From positions 755,448-819,447 of the forward strand of contig CAVTOO010000002.1 of assembly GCA_963736355.1 (NCBI GenBank): a stretch of DNA of 64,000 bases, given 5' to 3'. A program made the position numbers and the translations under genes. Below, piece by piece: positions 35,628-47,377 of this stretch (within the stretch, counting starts at the first letter, position 1; each line of letters starts with the position of its first letter). Below the pieces are notes generated by a model. It made no database searches, was not told the DNA's origin, and saw nothing but the letters and a program-made list of their open reading frames with translations. Origin of the DNA: CAVTOO01 sp963736355. GTDB lineage: Bacteria; Pseudomonadota; Alphaproteobacteria; Rhizobiales; Xanthobacteraceae.

Positions 35628-36443
35628 TCAGACCTCGAGGCTCATCGTCACAGGTACATGATCCGACGGCCGCTCCCAGTCGCGCGCGACACGTGTGATG
35701 CGGAAGTCCGACACGCGATCGCCGAGTGCTGGCGAGACCCAGATGTGATCGAGCCTGCGGCCGCGGTTGGAGGCTTTCCAGTCAGCGGCGCGATAACTCC
35801 ACCACGTATAGATCTTCTCCGACATCGGGATGCGCGCGCGCGCGACGTCGATCCAGTTGCCGTGCGCCTGCAGCGCCAGCAGCTTCTCGCATTCGATCGG
35901 CGTATGCGACACGACATCCAGCAGTTGCTTGTGCGACCACACATCGTGTTCGTGCGGGGCGACATTGAGATCGCCGACGAGAATGTGGCGGGCATCTTTT
36001 TGCGGATGCAATTCGGAAAAGCCCTTCATCTCGTCGAGAAAGGCGAGCTTGTGCGCGAACTTCTCGTTGAGCGCGGGGTCGGGAATATCGCCGCCGGCGG
36101 GCACGTAGAAATTATGCAGCGTCACGGGATCCTTGAGCCCGGCCTTCTCGCCGAGCGCCACGCTGATATGGCGGCAATCGGCCTTCTTGCAGAACTCGCG
36201 CGTCAGCGTCGAATCGAGCGGCAGCCGCGAGAGAATGGCGACGCCGTGATAGCCCTTCTGTCCGCTGATGGCGGCATGTTCGTAGCCCAGCCTTTTGAAG
36301 CGCTTCATCGGGAAAGCGTCGTCGGGACATTTCGTTTCCTGCAGACACAGCACGTCGGGCCGCGTCGCCTTGATGAACTTGGCGACGAGATCGATGCGCA
36401 GGCGCACCGAATTGATGTTCCAGGTCGTGACCGTGAGTTTCAT
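35628..36443 (-). CDS. xthA: Exodeoxyribonuclease III (AP endonuclease)
   Basis: XthA cuts abasic sites and removes 3' blocks in base excision repair. This 271-residue protein has TWNINSVRLRIDLVAKF, VLCLQETKCPDDAFP with the catalytic Glu, HNFYVPAGGDIPD, LVGDLNVAPHEHDVWS, YTWWSYRAADWKASNRGRRL and a late SDHVPVTMSLEV with the Asp-His pair. It is complete and of normal length. It lies between convergent neighbours and is preceded by a repeat plus a terminator serving lolA. Confidence 0.95.
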   Translation of the reverse strand: MKLTVTTWNINSVRLRIDLVAKFIKATRPDVLCLQETKCPDDAFPMKRFKRLGYEHAAISGQKGYHGVAILSRLPLDSTLTREFCKKADCRHISVALGEKAGLKDPVTLHNFYVPAGGDIPDPALNEKFAHKLAFLDEMKGFSELHPQKDARHILVGDLNVAPHEHDVWSHKQLLDVVSHTPIECEKLLALQAHGNWIDVARARIPMSEKIYTWWSYRAADWKASNRGRRLDHIWVSPALGDRVSDFRITRVARDWERPSDHVPVTMSLEV

Positions 36444-36503
36444 GAAGCTGCAGGCGGCCGGAGCAGGGAGGAGCGGCGGACGACATCCGCTCGCTCGTTC
36501 CTA

Positions 36504-36558
36504 TAGCGTTTTCAAGCGAAGTGGAAACCGGTTCGCGTTAAGAAAACGCGTCAAAACA
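36504..36558. repeat. Dispersed palindromic repeat, copy 2
   Basis: TAGCGTTTTCAAGCGAAGTG and onward to AAGAAAACGCGTCAAAAC. It is the same element as at 4126-4174, with a few substitutions, and abuts the lolA terminator. Confidence 0.75.
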
Positions 36559-36608
36559 AAAAGCTGGAGCCCGGCTTTGTTTTCATCAAAGCCGGAAAGG
36601 CTCCAGCC
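36551..36608 (-). terminator. Terminator after lolA-like gene
   Basis: On the minus strand GCTGGAGCC-TTT-CCGGCTTTG pairs with CAAAGCCGG-GCTCCAGC to form a long hairpin, followed by TTTTTGTTTTGA. The hairpin begins 17 bases after the lolA-like stop. The T-run lies inside the neighbouring repeat. Confidence 0.8.
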
Positions 36609-36624
36609 GCTATTTGCGGGCTGC

Positions 36625-37539
36625 TCAATTGCCGGTGGTATTCGGGCGTTCGTAACGCGTGTAGTCGATCTTGAACATGCCGGGATCGACGCGCTTGGCG
36701 GTATCGAGATTATGCACCGCGACGGTCGTGTCGTAGCCCTGCGGATCGGTGACGGTCCATTGCTTGAGCTGGAAATCTCGCGCGCCGACCATCAGGATCA
36801 GGCGGCTGGTGCCGATCACAGCCTGCTTTTCCTCGATCGTCACCGAGATGAACGTGTCGTCGGTGGTGATCTTGACGATATTTGTATCGCGCAACAGGTC
36901 GATGCGATCCGACAAAAGATAGCGCAGCGGCGTTTGCGACAGCGGGAACACGTCCTGCGTCGCAAGCTTGGTGTCGCGCACGATCACCGAGGAGCCGTCG
37001 GCAACGATGGCGATGCGGCTCGGCGGATCGTATTCGAAGCGCACCTTGCCGGGCTTCTGGATGAAGAACTCGCCGGTGGTGCGGCTGCCATCCGGGCCGA
37101 CCTGGACAAAATTTCCGGTCAGCGTCTGCAGCGACGACAGATAGGTGGAGACCTTCGCGGCGGCGGCGCGCTGCTCGGGCGTAAAGCTGCCGGTGCTCGC
37201 ATCGATGCGAAGGTTGCGATCCGGCGGCGGAATGATGGACGGGATCGGGCTGATGGTCGCTGTCGGCGGCACCATCGGCATGGCCTGCGCCGGACGCGGC
37301 GCGGCCGGGGCGCCGGCGATGGAGCCGGGCGGACGAATCACCTCGCTGTCGCGATTCTTCGGCGCGGGGCGCGGCAGCGGTACGTTTTCGCTCGGCTTCT
37401 CGGTGGTGCTGCTCGGCCCGAAAATGTTGAACTGCGCGGACGCGCCCGACATCATCCCGAGGCAAAGTACGACCGACGCCGAAACGCGCCAGCCGAATTT
37501 GCGAATGCTGCCGATCTCAACCAATGGGTCGTCCTTCAA
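36625..37539 (-). CDS. LolA-family outer-membrane lipoprotein carrier
   Basis: This 304-residue protein has an N-terminal signal (ASVVLCLGMMSGASAQ), a proline-rich linker of about 90 residues, and a LolA-like domain. The domain contains YLSSLQTLTGNFVQVGPDGS, GEFFIQKPGKVRFEYDPPS, PLRYLLSDRIDLL, LKQWTVTDPQGYDTTV and a terminal DPGMFKIDYTRY. LolA shuttles lipoproteins from LolCDE to the outer membrane in the periplasm. The long Pro-rich N-terminal part is usual in this group but not in E. coli LolA. The ftsK gene lies upstream on the same strand. Confidence 0.85.
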   Translation of the reverse strand: MKDDPLVEIGSIRKFGWRVSASVVLCLGMMSGASAQFNIFGPSSTTEKPSENVPLPRPAPKNRDSEVIRPPGSIAGAPAAPRPAQAMPMVPPTATISPIPSIIPPPDRNLRIDASTGSFTPEQRAAAAKVSTYLSSLQTLTGNFVQVGPDGSRTTGEFFIQKPGKVRFEYDPPSRIAIVADGSSVIVRDTKLATQDVFPLSQTPLRYLLSDRIDLLRDTNIVKITTDDTFISVTIEEKQAVIGTSRLILMVGARDFQLKQWTVTDPQGYDTTVAVHNLDTAKRVDPGMFKIDYTRYERPNTTGN

Positions 37540-37680
37540 GTCGCGCGGTGCGCCCGATTTCTATGTGGCCCACCTTCTACCAATATCCAAGGGCCAAGAT
37601 TGAGGCATCTGCGCGGTTTTGGAGCCTTGGGAAGCACTTTCCGGCAAGATTTCGTGAGGCCCCCGTGACCGGGTGTGCCT

Positions 37681-40150
<2,470 letters not shown>

Positions 40151-40194
40151 GCTTGGCCCTAATCTTTACCCGTAATCCGCCACTGAGTGCGGCG

Positions 40195-41427
40195 TTAAGT
40201 GAGCACGCGGACAAGGCGGTGCAGCGCCTCGGCCGTCGTTTCTGAATCCTGCACCATCGCCACGCGCAGATAGCCTGCGCCCGGATTGGAACCATCGGCC
40301 TGCACGCGCGCGAGATAACTTCCCGGAATGACGCGCACGCCGCTCTCGCGCCACAGCTTCAACGTGATCTCGTCGTCGGCGCCGAGCGCGGAGACGTCGA
40401 GCCACAGAAAGAAGCCGCCCGCGGGGCGCTTGTAACCGAAACGATCGCCGATGATCTGGTCGGCGAGATCGAACTTGATGCGATAGAGACGGCGATTTTC
40501 CTCGACATGGACTTCGTCGTCATAGGCGGCGGCGCCGACATATTGCGCCGGCACCGGCACCTGGGGTGCGGCGACATTGCGCAATTCGTGGAACGCCGCG
40601 AGAAAGGATTTGTCGCCGGCGCAGAAGCCGACGCGCATGCCCGGCATGTTGGAGCGCTTGGACAGCGACTGGAACACGACGACGTTCGAAAAATCGGAGC
40701 CGGCGAATTCCAGCATCGAGGCGGGCGCTTCGCGCGTGTAGATTTCCGAATAGCACTCGTCGGAAAAAATCAGGAAGCCGAATTTGTCGGCGAGCGATTT
40801 GAGCTTCGCGAGATACGCTCCATCCGCCACCGCGCCTTGCGGATTGGCGGGCGAGGCAATGAAGAACGCCACCGTGCGGGCGAGCAGCGCATCGCTGAGC
40901 GCGGAGAGGTCTGGCAGGAATCCGGTCGCCGCTGTCGTCGGCAGATAAACGGCTTCGCATTCGGCCGCGGCGGCTGCCGCCGCATAGGCGGCATAGAACG
41001 GATTGGGCATCAGGATTGCGGGGCGTCCCGCGCGCGCGGCGACGTAGCGCTTCGCGGCGATGGCCCCAAGAAAAAGTCCTTCGCGGCTGCCGTTGAGAAC
41101 CAGCAATTCGGTGTCGGGATCGACCGCGCGCGGCAGCTTGAAGCGCCGGCCGAGCCAGGCGGCAGCCGACTTGCGGAACGGCTCGATCCCCTTCGTCAGC
41201 GGATACTTGCCGAAATCGGCGATGTGCTTCTGCAGGATCGGCCCGACAAAGTCCGGAACGCCGTGCTGCGGCTCGCCCACGGTGAGGCTGATCGGGGTCT
41301 GTAACGGCTTGGAACTGCTCAATAAATCGTTCAGGCGGGCAAACGGTGAGCGCTCCGCCTCGCGGATGCGGCGCGGCTCGTCGATCGGGGCGGCGGACAC
41401 GCCGGGCTGAGAGATCGCTTTGGACAT
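40195..41427 (-). CDS. Class I/II aminotransferase, probably N-succinyldiaminopimelate aminotransferase-like
   Basis: A fold-type I PLP enzyme of about 410 residues from the ATG at 41427 (MSKAISQPGVSAAPID). It has TVGEPQHGVPDFV, FGKYPLTKGIEPFRKSAAAW, VLNGSREGLFLGAIAA, FFIASPANPQGAV, FLIFSDECYSEIY with the PLP-binding Asp, and the Schiff-base Lys in FQSLSKRSNMPGMRVGFCAG. The pattern is that of the DapC-type succinyldiaminopimelate transaminases used for lysine synthesis, but other amino-group acceptors cannot be excluded. It lies upstream of ftsK on the same strand. Confidence 0.82.
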   Translation of the reverse strand: MSKAISQPGVSAAPIDEPRRIREAERSPFARLNDLLSSSKPLQTPISLTVGEPQHGVPDFVGPILQKHIADFGKYPLTKGIEPFRKSAAAWLGRRFKLPRAVDPDTELLVLNGSREGLFLGAIAAKRYVAARAGRPAILMPNPFYAAYAAAAAAAECEAVYLPTTAATGFLPDLSALSDALLARTVAFFIASPANPQGAVADGAYLAKLKSLADKFGFLIFSDECYSEIYTREAPASMLEFAGSDFSNVVVFQSLSKRSNMPGMRVGFCAGDKSFLAAFHELRNVAAPQVPVPAQYVGAAAYDDEVHVEENRRLYRIKFDLADQIIGDRFGYKRPAGGFFLWLDVSALGADDEITLKLWRESGVRVIPGSYLARVQADGSNPGAGYLRVAMVQDSETTAEALHRLVRVLT

Positions 41428-41527
41428 CAACAGGATAACGCTCGTCGCTGCGGGGCCGGCTGCAGGCGGGGCCCCTCTCACCATAGGAGCGGCGAGGTTA
41501 AGGCGCGATTAACCATCGACCAAGCAG

Positions 41528-41637
41528 CGCATGATCCCGAAAAGTGGATACCGGTTTTGGGATCAGATCATGCGCAGAAAAGCGTGATCCCGAAAGCATG
41601 CCACCGGACTTGATCCGGTGGTGATCCGGTTTTACAA
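41528..41637. repeat. GATCCCGAAAAGTGG dispersed repeat region
   Basis: GCATGATCCCGAAAAGTGG faces TTTTGGGATCAGATCATGC as an inverted repeat. A second half follows with CCACCGGACTTGATCCGGTGG. The unit belongs to the same general class as the GCGTTTTC elements, common in Bradyrhizobium-type intergenic DNA. It fills much of the 333-base gap between amtB1 and the dapC-like gene. Confidence 0.65.
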
Positions 41638-41641
41638 GGCC

Positions 41642-41680
41642 CCCCAAAAGAGAAGGGCTCCAGCTTGCGCTGGAGCCCTT
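41642..41680 (-). terminator. Terminator after amtB1
   Basis: A perfect hairpin with arms AAGGGCTCCAGC (41653-41664) and GCTGGAGCCCTT (41669-41680) and a four-base loop. On the minus strand it is followed by CTCTTTTGGGG, a modest T-run. It is about 80 bases downstream of amtB1. Confidence 0.7.
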
Positions 41681-41759
41681 CGACGGACGGGACCTTGCCG
41701 GGAATGGCCCCAACCGTTGTTCGTCAGACGAAGGCGGCGAGGTCAGGCCGCCCAAGCCC

Positions 41760-43208
41760 TTACATGTTGTAGGCGCGCTCGGTGTGCTCGGTGAGATCGA
41801 GACCTTCGCGTTCCTTTTCGACGGTGACGCGCAGGCCGACGATCACATCGACGATCTTGAACAGGATCGCCGAGCCGATGCCGGACAGAAGCAACGTCGT
41901 GCCGACGCCCCACAGTTGCGAGGTCATCTGCGCGGCGAAGTCGTAGTCGCGATCTTGCCGAGACGTAGTCGAACACGCCGGTGCCACCGAGAGCCGGGTT
42001 CACCAGGATGCCGGTGCCGAGAGCGCCGACGATGCCGCCGACGCAGTGGACGCCGAACACGTCAAGCGAGTCGTCGTAGCCGAGAGCGTTCTTGATCGCG
42101 GTGCAGAAGATCAGGCAGACGATGCCGACAACCAGACCGAGGACGATGGCGCCCATCGGGCCCGAGAAGCCCGCCGCCGGAGTGACGGCAACGAGACCAG
42201 CGATCGCACCCGACAGCGCGCCGAGCAGCGAGGGATGACCCTTGACCAGCCATTCGGCGAACATCCAGGACAACGCCGCCGCCGCAGTCGCGACGAAGGT
42301 GTTGATCATGGCGAGGCCGGCGGTGCCGGTGGCTTCGAGGTTCGATCCGGCGTTGAAGCCGAACCAACCCACCCAGAGGAGCGCCGCGCCGATCATGGTC
42401 ATGGTCAGCGAGTGCGGAGCCATCAGGTCCTTGCCGTAGCCGGTGCGCTTGCCGAGGATGATCGCACCAACGAGACCGGCGATACCGGCGTTGATGTGCA
42501 CCACGGTGCCGCCGGCGAAGTCGATCGCGCCCTTCTTGAACAGGAAGCCCGCATCGGCCATTGACGCCGTCGAGAGCTGCCTGCGCCGCCACCTTGCCAG
42601 CAGCAGTCGGCATCAGCGAGCGTCTTGGCTGCCGCCACGATCGCGTCCGGTCCGGCCCAGTACCAGACCATGTGCGCCATCGGGAAGTAGATGAAGGTCA
42701 GCCAGAGCGGGATGAACAGCGCGAAGGCCGAGAACTTCATGCGCTCGGCGAAGGCGCCGACGATCAGCGCGGGCGTGATCGCCGCGAACGTCATCTGGAA
42801 GCAGATGTAGATGAGTTCGGAGATCGGCGCACCGGCACTGAAGCTCACCGCTTGCGAGTCCGTGGTGACGCCCATCAGGAAGGCCTTGGAGAAGCCGCCG
42901 ATGAAGTCGTTACCGCCGGTGAAGGCGAGGCTGTAGCCGTAGACGACCCAGATCAGGATCGCGATGCAGACGGTGTAGAACACCTGCGCCAGCACCGAGA
43001 GCATGTTCTTGGAACGAACGAGACCACCGTAGAACAGCGCGAGGCCGGGAATAGTCATGAGCAGAACCAGGACTGTCGAGGTCATCATCCAGGCGTTGTC
43101 GCCTTTGTTGACGACGGGCGCGGCCGCTTGCGCGAACGCCGGCGCCGACGCGAGAAGGCTGACAGCGAGCGCTGCAAACCCCGCGCGGGTTGAACTCTTG
43201 AACTTCAT
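41760..43208 (-). CDS. amtB: Ammonium transporter AmtB, copy 1 (several frameshifts)
   Basis: AmtB is a trimeric inner-membrane ammonium channel gated by GlnK. The frame starts MKFKSSTRAGFAALAVSLLA (signal peptide), then NKGDNAWMMTSTVLVLLMTI and GLALFYGGLVRSKNMLSVL. The middle frame has GGTVVHINAGIAGLV and DVFGVHCVGGIVGALGTGIL, with the twin pore histidines. The C-terminal frame ends EREGLDLTEHTERAYNM, the cytoplasmic tail that contacts GlnK. Breaks lie near 42605, 42565 and 41955 (perhaps two bases at the last). The corrected size is about 480 residues. It is downstream of glnK1, probably in one operon. Confidence 0.9.
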
Positions 43209-43248
43209 TTGAATGGCTCCGATTGACATGAGGAATGGCGCGGAAATC

Positions 43249-43587
43249 TTAGAGGGCCGCGGCGTCGGCCTCGCCGGTGCGAATGCGCACCGCGTGCTCG
43301 AGGCTGATGACGAAGATTTTGCCGTCGCCGATCTGGCCGGTCTTGGCCGCGCCGACGATGGTCTCGATGGTCTTGTCCACCTGGTTGGACGCAACCGCGA
43401 CCTCGATCTTGATCTTGGGCAGGAAGCTGACGGCGTATTCGGCGCCGCGATAGATTTCCGTATGGCCTTTCTGTCGGCCGTATCCCTTCACCTCAGTCAC
43501 AGTCAGTCCGTGCACGCCGATCGCTGTCAGCGCGTCGCGGACTTCTTCGAGTTTGAATGGCTTTATGATCGCCATGACGATTTTCAT
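43249..43587 (-). CDS. glnK: Nitrogen regulatory protein P-II, GlnK type (copy 1)
   Basis: P-II proteins sense 2-oxoglutarate, ATP/ADP and, through uridylylation, glutamine. This 112-residue copy starts MKIVMAIIKPFKLEEV and has the T-loop YGRQKGHTEIYRGAEY, with the uridylylation site at Tyr51. It also has TGQIGDGKIFVISLE and a terminal IRTGEADAAAL. The ATG at 43587 is chosen because the upstream frame is unlike the family. It precedes amtB1 by 40 bases, the classic glnK-amtB pair. A sigma54-like promoter lies about 105 bases upstream. Confidence 0.95.
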   Translation of the reverse strand: MKIVMAIIKPFKLEEVRDALTAIGVHGLTVTEVKGYGRQKGHTEIYRGAEYAVSFLPKIKIEVAVASNQVDKTIETIVGAAKTGQIGDGKIFVISLEHAVRIRTGEADAAAL

Positions 43588-43692
43588 GAGAACAATCCCC
43601 GCATAAGCCCGGCTGGTACGAAGCCGGGCGGTTTCAGCCGAATGACCCCGCGCCAAAAGAAGGCAGACGCAGGCACCGCCGAGGAAGAGAGA

Positions 43693-43708
43693 ATCAAATG
43701 CCGTGCCA
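43693..43708 (-). promoter_or_regulatory. Sigma54-type promoter for glnK1-amtB1
   Basis: On the minus strand the sequence is TGGCACGGCATTTGAT. It matches the sigma54 consensus (TGGCACG, four bases, TTGC then A or T) with one substitution, TTGA for TTGC. Its position fits a start roughly 95 bases before glnK1. Nitrogen control through NtrC is the expected mode in this operon type. A palindrome TGTGCGG-AA-CCGCACA lies about 75 bases further upstream at 43782-43797, but it does not match the NtrC consensus. The rest of the 424-base gap shows no gene. Confidence 0.55.
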
Positions 43709-44011
43709 GTCGCGCTGCGATCCCTAACGATTTATGAATCCAAGGGTTTTTGCCCTGTCCGCATGCAGCTGCCTTGAGGGGTGTGCGGAACCGCACAGCA
43801 CCTAGCCATACATGCTTAAAAACTAGGCAGCGGCGAGTCAGCTGCGCAGGAGGCAGGCAGAGCATGTTCTGAACCACAACCCGAAGTTGCGGTTTAGCCC
43901 TCCGGCATCGAAAATCGATCGGCGGACATTGGGGCGGTGCTTCGGATATCCTGCGCCGGCTGACCGCAGTCCCACCTCAAAACATTTCAGCGGCGGCCGG
44001 GGGAGAGACGC

Positions 44012-44996
44012 ATGCAGAAGACTTATCGAATCGTCGTCGCGGGTGTTCTGGCGGCGGTGTCGGCGGCCGCAATGGCGTCCCCGGCATTGGCGGACTGGCC
44101 GATGGACAAGACGATGACGATCGTCGTGCCGCGTCCGGCCGGGACCGGCGGCGACGTGCTGGCGCGCATTATCGCCGACGGCCTCATGAAGAAGTGGGGC
44201 AACACCATCGTCATCGAGAATCGCGCCGCCGATGGCGGCAATGCGGGACAGGATCACGTCGCGAAATCCGCGGCCGATGGCTACACCTGGATTCACACCT
44301 CGCCTGCGCCAGGCGCCAACAATCACCTCACGTCGAAAAAGAAGCTGCCGTACACGATGGCGGATTTCTCCGCCGCCACCCTCACCAACGAGACGGATAT
44401 GGTCGTGGTGGTGCGTCCCGAACTCTCCGGCGAAAAGCATGAAAGAGCTGATCGCGCTCGCGCAGTCCAAATCAGGCGCGCTCAAATATGCGCATCCCGG
44501 CGACGGCACCTATTCGCACATGACAGGTCTGGCGCTTCAGGATCTCGCTGGCGTCAAGTTCGACATGGTGGCTTCGCGCGGTGCGGCGTTGCAGATGCAG
44601 GCTAATCTTGCTTCGGGTCAGATCGATGTCATCGTCGATCAGGCGCCGACCTACATCACGCTGATCAAGGAAGGCAAAGTGCGTCCGCTGGCGGTCGCCG
44701 GCGACAAGCGCTCCGCGCTGCTGCCGGACGTGCCGACATTGAAGGAGATCGGCATCAATTTCACCGCTGCGCCCTGGTACGGCATGCAGGGGCCGAAAGG
44801 CGTGCCGCAGAACATCCTTGCCGCATTCAGCAAGGCGATCGGCGAGGTGCTGAGCGATCCCGCCTACAAGGAGCGTCTCGACAAGGGCGGGCTGACGCCG
44901 CGCACGACGACGCCTGCGGAATTCGCCGCTCTGCTCGACGACGAAATCAAGAAGTGGAAGCCGGTCGTCGAGAAGTACAATATCCAGACCGATTGA
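44012..44996 (+). CDS. Tripartite tricarboxylate transporter receptor (Bug family) (one frameshift)
   Basis: A periplasmic solute-binding protein with a signal peptide (IVVAGVLAAVSAAAMASPALA) and the Bug-family opening TMTIVVPRPAGTGGDVLARI. It continues with IVIENRAADGGNAGQDHVAK, DQAPTYITLIKEGKVRPLAV, RSALLPDVPTLKEIG and WYGMQGPKGVPQNIL. Such receptors bind small carboxylates or related compounds for TctAB. One extra A near 44435 breaks the frame (corrected SGESMKELIALAQ), giving 327 residues. GGGGGAGAGA precedes the ATG. No tctA or tctB lies nearby, so it is an orphan receptor here. Confidence 0.88.
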
Positions 44997-45000
44997 CCTG

Positions 45001-45131
45001 TCATGCCCGCAAAGGCGGGCATCCAGTACGCCGCAGCATCAATATAGATATCGAAGCGCTTGCGATTACTGGATCGTCCGCTGGAGCCTGTGCTCGGGCC
45101 GGCGAAGCCGGACCCGAGTGCGGACGATGAC
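45001..45131. repeat. Inverted pair of palindromes (TGCCCGC and GTCCGC type)
   Basis: The left unit (about 45001-45029) reads GTCATGCCCGCAAAGGCGGG, then CATCCAGTA. The right unit (about 45066-45131) reads TACTGGATCGTCCGC, then GGGCCGGCGAAGCCGGACCC, then GTGCGGACGATGAC. Their inner ends are inverted (CCAGTA/TACTGG). The pair sits between the convergent receptor gene and alaX. Confidence 0.65.
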
Positions 45132-45140
45132 ACTTGCATC

Positions 45141-45857
45141 TCAATCAACCAGCGCGAGCCGCATCCGCCGGTTGTGCCGGCCCTTGTTCTCGATCTTGAG
45201 AATACGGCAGGGCCGGCTCGCGCCGGTCGAAGAAAGATGCGTGCCGCCGCAGGCCTGTCGGTCGATGCCCGCAATTTCCACGACACGCACAAGGCCGTCG
45301 GGTTGTGCGGGCGGTGCCACCGATTTCGAGCGGAACATGCCGGGCGTCGCTTCCGCTTCGCCGCGCGGAATGTAGAGTGTGTTGATCGCCACGTCCTGAC
45401 GCAGGATGTCGTTGATCGGCCCTTCGAGGGCGCGCAGGCGATCATTGTCGGCGTCGGGCAGATCGAAATCGATCCGCAAGGTGGCGTCGGCACTCAGCTG
45501 CGCGCCGGTCAGAAGGGCGCCGTCGAAGCCGGTGAAGACGACGCTGTTGGCGACATGGGCGAGCGTGTGCAATTCGCGCATCAATGTGCGAAACGGCACG
45601 TCGATTTTCAGAAGAACATCGTCACGGATTGAATCGGCATCGGTAAGTTCGAGCCACGCGCCTCGTTCATCGACCATGATCTGCGTGATCGGAACTTCCG
45701 CGCCGCTGGACGCGACGAGCGTTCCCTTGTCGGGCAATTGTCCGCCGCCGCCGGGAAAGAAGGGAAAGCGATCCACCAGCACGGCGCCCGGCCGCGCATC
45801 GATGACCTTCGCGGCGAGTTCGTGGACGTCGGGATGATCCTGGCAGAACAGGCGCAT
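45141..45857 (-). CDS. AlaX-type alanyl-tRNA editing hydrolase
   Basis: AlaX proteins are stand-alone relatives of the AlaRS editing domain and deacylate Ser- or Gly-tRNA-Ala. The 238-residue protein starts MRLFCQDHPDVHELAAKVID. It has FPGGGGQLPDKGTL, the zinc-binding HTLAHV (HxxxH), IDFDLPD and the second metal motif CGGTHLSSTG (CxxxH) near IAGIDRQACG. It is complete. The upstream part of the open frame reads into repeat sequence, so the ATG at 45857 is chosen. It follows amtB2 on the same strand. Confidence 0.9.
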   Translation of the reverse strand: MRLFCQDHPDVHELAAKVIDARPGAVLVDRFPFFPGGGGQLPDKGTLVASSGAEVPITQIMVDERGAWLELTDADSIRDDVLLKIDVPFRTLMRELHTLAHVANSVVFTGFDGALLTGAQLSADATLRIDFDLPDADNDRLRALEGPINDILRQDVAINTLYIPRGEAEATPGMFRSKSVAPPAQPDGLVRVVEIAGIDRQACGGTHLSSTGASRPCRILKIENKGRHNRRMRLALVD

Positions 45858-45910
45858 GGAATTAGGAACTATATGCGATCCGGTGCGTCGCACGAATCGG
45901 CTTAGCCGAT

Positions 45911-46010
45911 CGTGAGGAGCCGCGAATCCGTCTCGGTGGATGAGGATAGTCATACTCACAGGGCTTATGGATTCGAGACGCGCGCTTGGCTGCGCTCCGG
46001 ACCATGACGG
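45911..46010. repeat. Inverted palindrome pair downstream of amtB2
   Basis: The left part (about 45911-45945) reads CGTGAGGAGCCGCGAATCCG and ends TGGATGAGG. The right part (about 45966-46010) reads TATGGATTCGAGACGCGCG and ends CCATGACGG. It is a degenerate copy of the family that flanks hslU. Confidence 0.65.
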
Positions 46011-46025
46011 CATGCTGCGATACGT

Positions 46026-47319
46026 CTACTGCAACGCTTCGCCGTGCTGGGTAATGTCGAGGCCTTCCAACTCCTGCTCGGGCTTCGACGCGCAGTGGCG
46101 TCAGGAACTCGACCAGCTTCAGCAGCACGAAGGTCGCGCCGACCGTCCACACCATCGTGACGGCGATGCCATAGAGCTGCGTGCCGACCTGGCCGGGATT
46201 GCCTTCCAGAAGACCTGCGGTGTCGCCGATCGCGGCGACGGCGAAGATGCCCGCGCAGAACGTGCCGAGCGTGCCGCCGACGCCGTGCACGCCGAACACA
46301 TCGAGCGAGTCATCGTAACCGAGCCGTTGCTTGAGGCTGGTACAGGCATAGAAGCACACCGCACCGGCGGCGACGCCGATGATGATGCCGTGGCCGGGTG
46401 CGACAAAGCCCGAGGCCGGCGTGATGGTGCCGAGCCCCGCGACCGCGCCCGAGATCATGCCGAGAACAGAGGGTTTTCCGCGCGTGATCCATTCGCACAA
46501 CGCCCAGGTCAGCGTGCCGGCGCAAGCCGCCAGATGCGTCGCGGTGATGGCCATGACCGCGCGCGGACTGGCCGCAAGCGCGGAGCCGCCGTTGAAGCCG
46601 AACCAGCCGACCCACAGAAGTCCTGTGCCGATCACGGCGAGCGACAGATCGAACGGAGAGAGATTGTCGGTGCCATAGCCGCGGCGCTTGCCCATCACCA
46701 GCGCGCAAACGAGACCGGCAAAACCCGCGCTCATATGGACGACAGTGCCGCCTGCGAAATCGAGAACGCCGGCCGTTGCCAGAAAGCCGCCGCCCCACAC
46801 CCAATGCGCCAGCGGCACATAGACGACAAAGAACCAGCCGACCGAGAACAGCAGATAAGCCGAAAAACGCATGCGATCGGCGACCGCGCCCGCGACCAGC
46901 GCCACCGTGATGATGGCGAAAGTCATCTGGTAAAGCATGAACAGCACTTCGGGGATCGTCTTTGCCGACGGATGCACGCTGTCCATCGTCATGCCGCTCA
47001 GGAACATCCGGTCGAGCGTGCCGATCCAGGGGCCGTCGCCGACGAAGGCGAGGCTGTAACCGAACGCGACCCACAGAATGGAGATCAGCGCGACGGCCGA
47101 AAGGCTTTGCGCCATGGTGCCGAGCACGTTCTTCTTGCGCACCATGCCGCTATAAAACAGCGCCAGCCCCGGAATGGTCATCATCAACACGAATGCGGTC
47201 GCGACCATCATCCATGCGGTGTCTGCCGCGTTGATCGTTGAAGCTTGCGCGACAGCCGGCGTCGCGGCGCTTGCCAGGATCGATGCGCCAAACGCGCGGC
47301 TCAATGCCCCCGTCTTCAT
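46026..47319 (-). CDS. amtB: Ammonium transporter AmtB, copy 2 (one frameshift)
   Basis: A second AmtB homologue. It starts MKTGALSRAFGASILASAAT with a signal peptide, then INAADTAWMMVATAFVLMMT, GLALFYSGMVRKKNVLGTM, GGTVVHMSAGFAGLV and DVFGVHGVGGTLGTF with the twin histidines, and a tail beginning LTPLRVE. One extra C near 46081 shifts the end; corrected, the tail reads EAEQELEGLDITQHGEALQ and stops at 46026. The corrected protein has about 430 residues, shorter than copy 1. Palindrome pairs flank it on both sides. It follows glnK2 after about 165 bases. Confidence 0.9.
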
Positions 47320-47377
47320 ATTTTCCCCCGTGCAGTTTCTGTAGAGTTGTTGAAGTGAAAACTTTTGTTGTGCCTGT

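Noticed and set aside
43782..43797. TGTGCGG-AA-CCGCACA palindrome as an NtrC site
   Set aside because: It is a perfect palindrome upstream of the sigma54-like promoter, but the NtrC consensus has GCAC on the left and GTGC on the right, the reverse of this layout.
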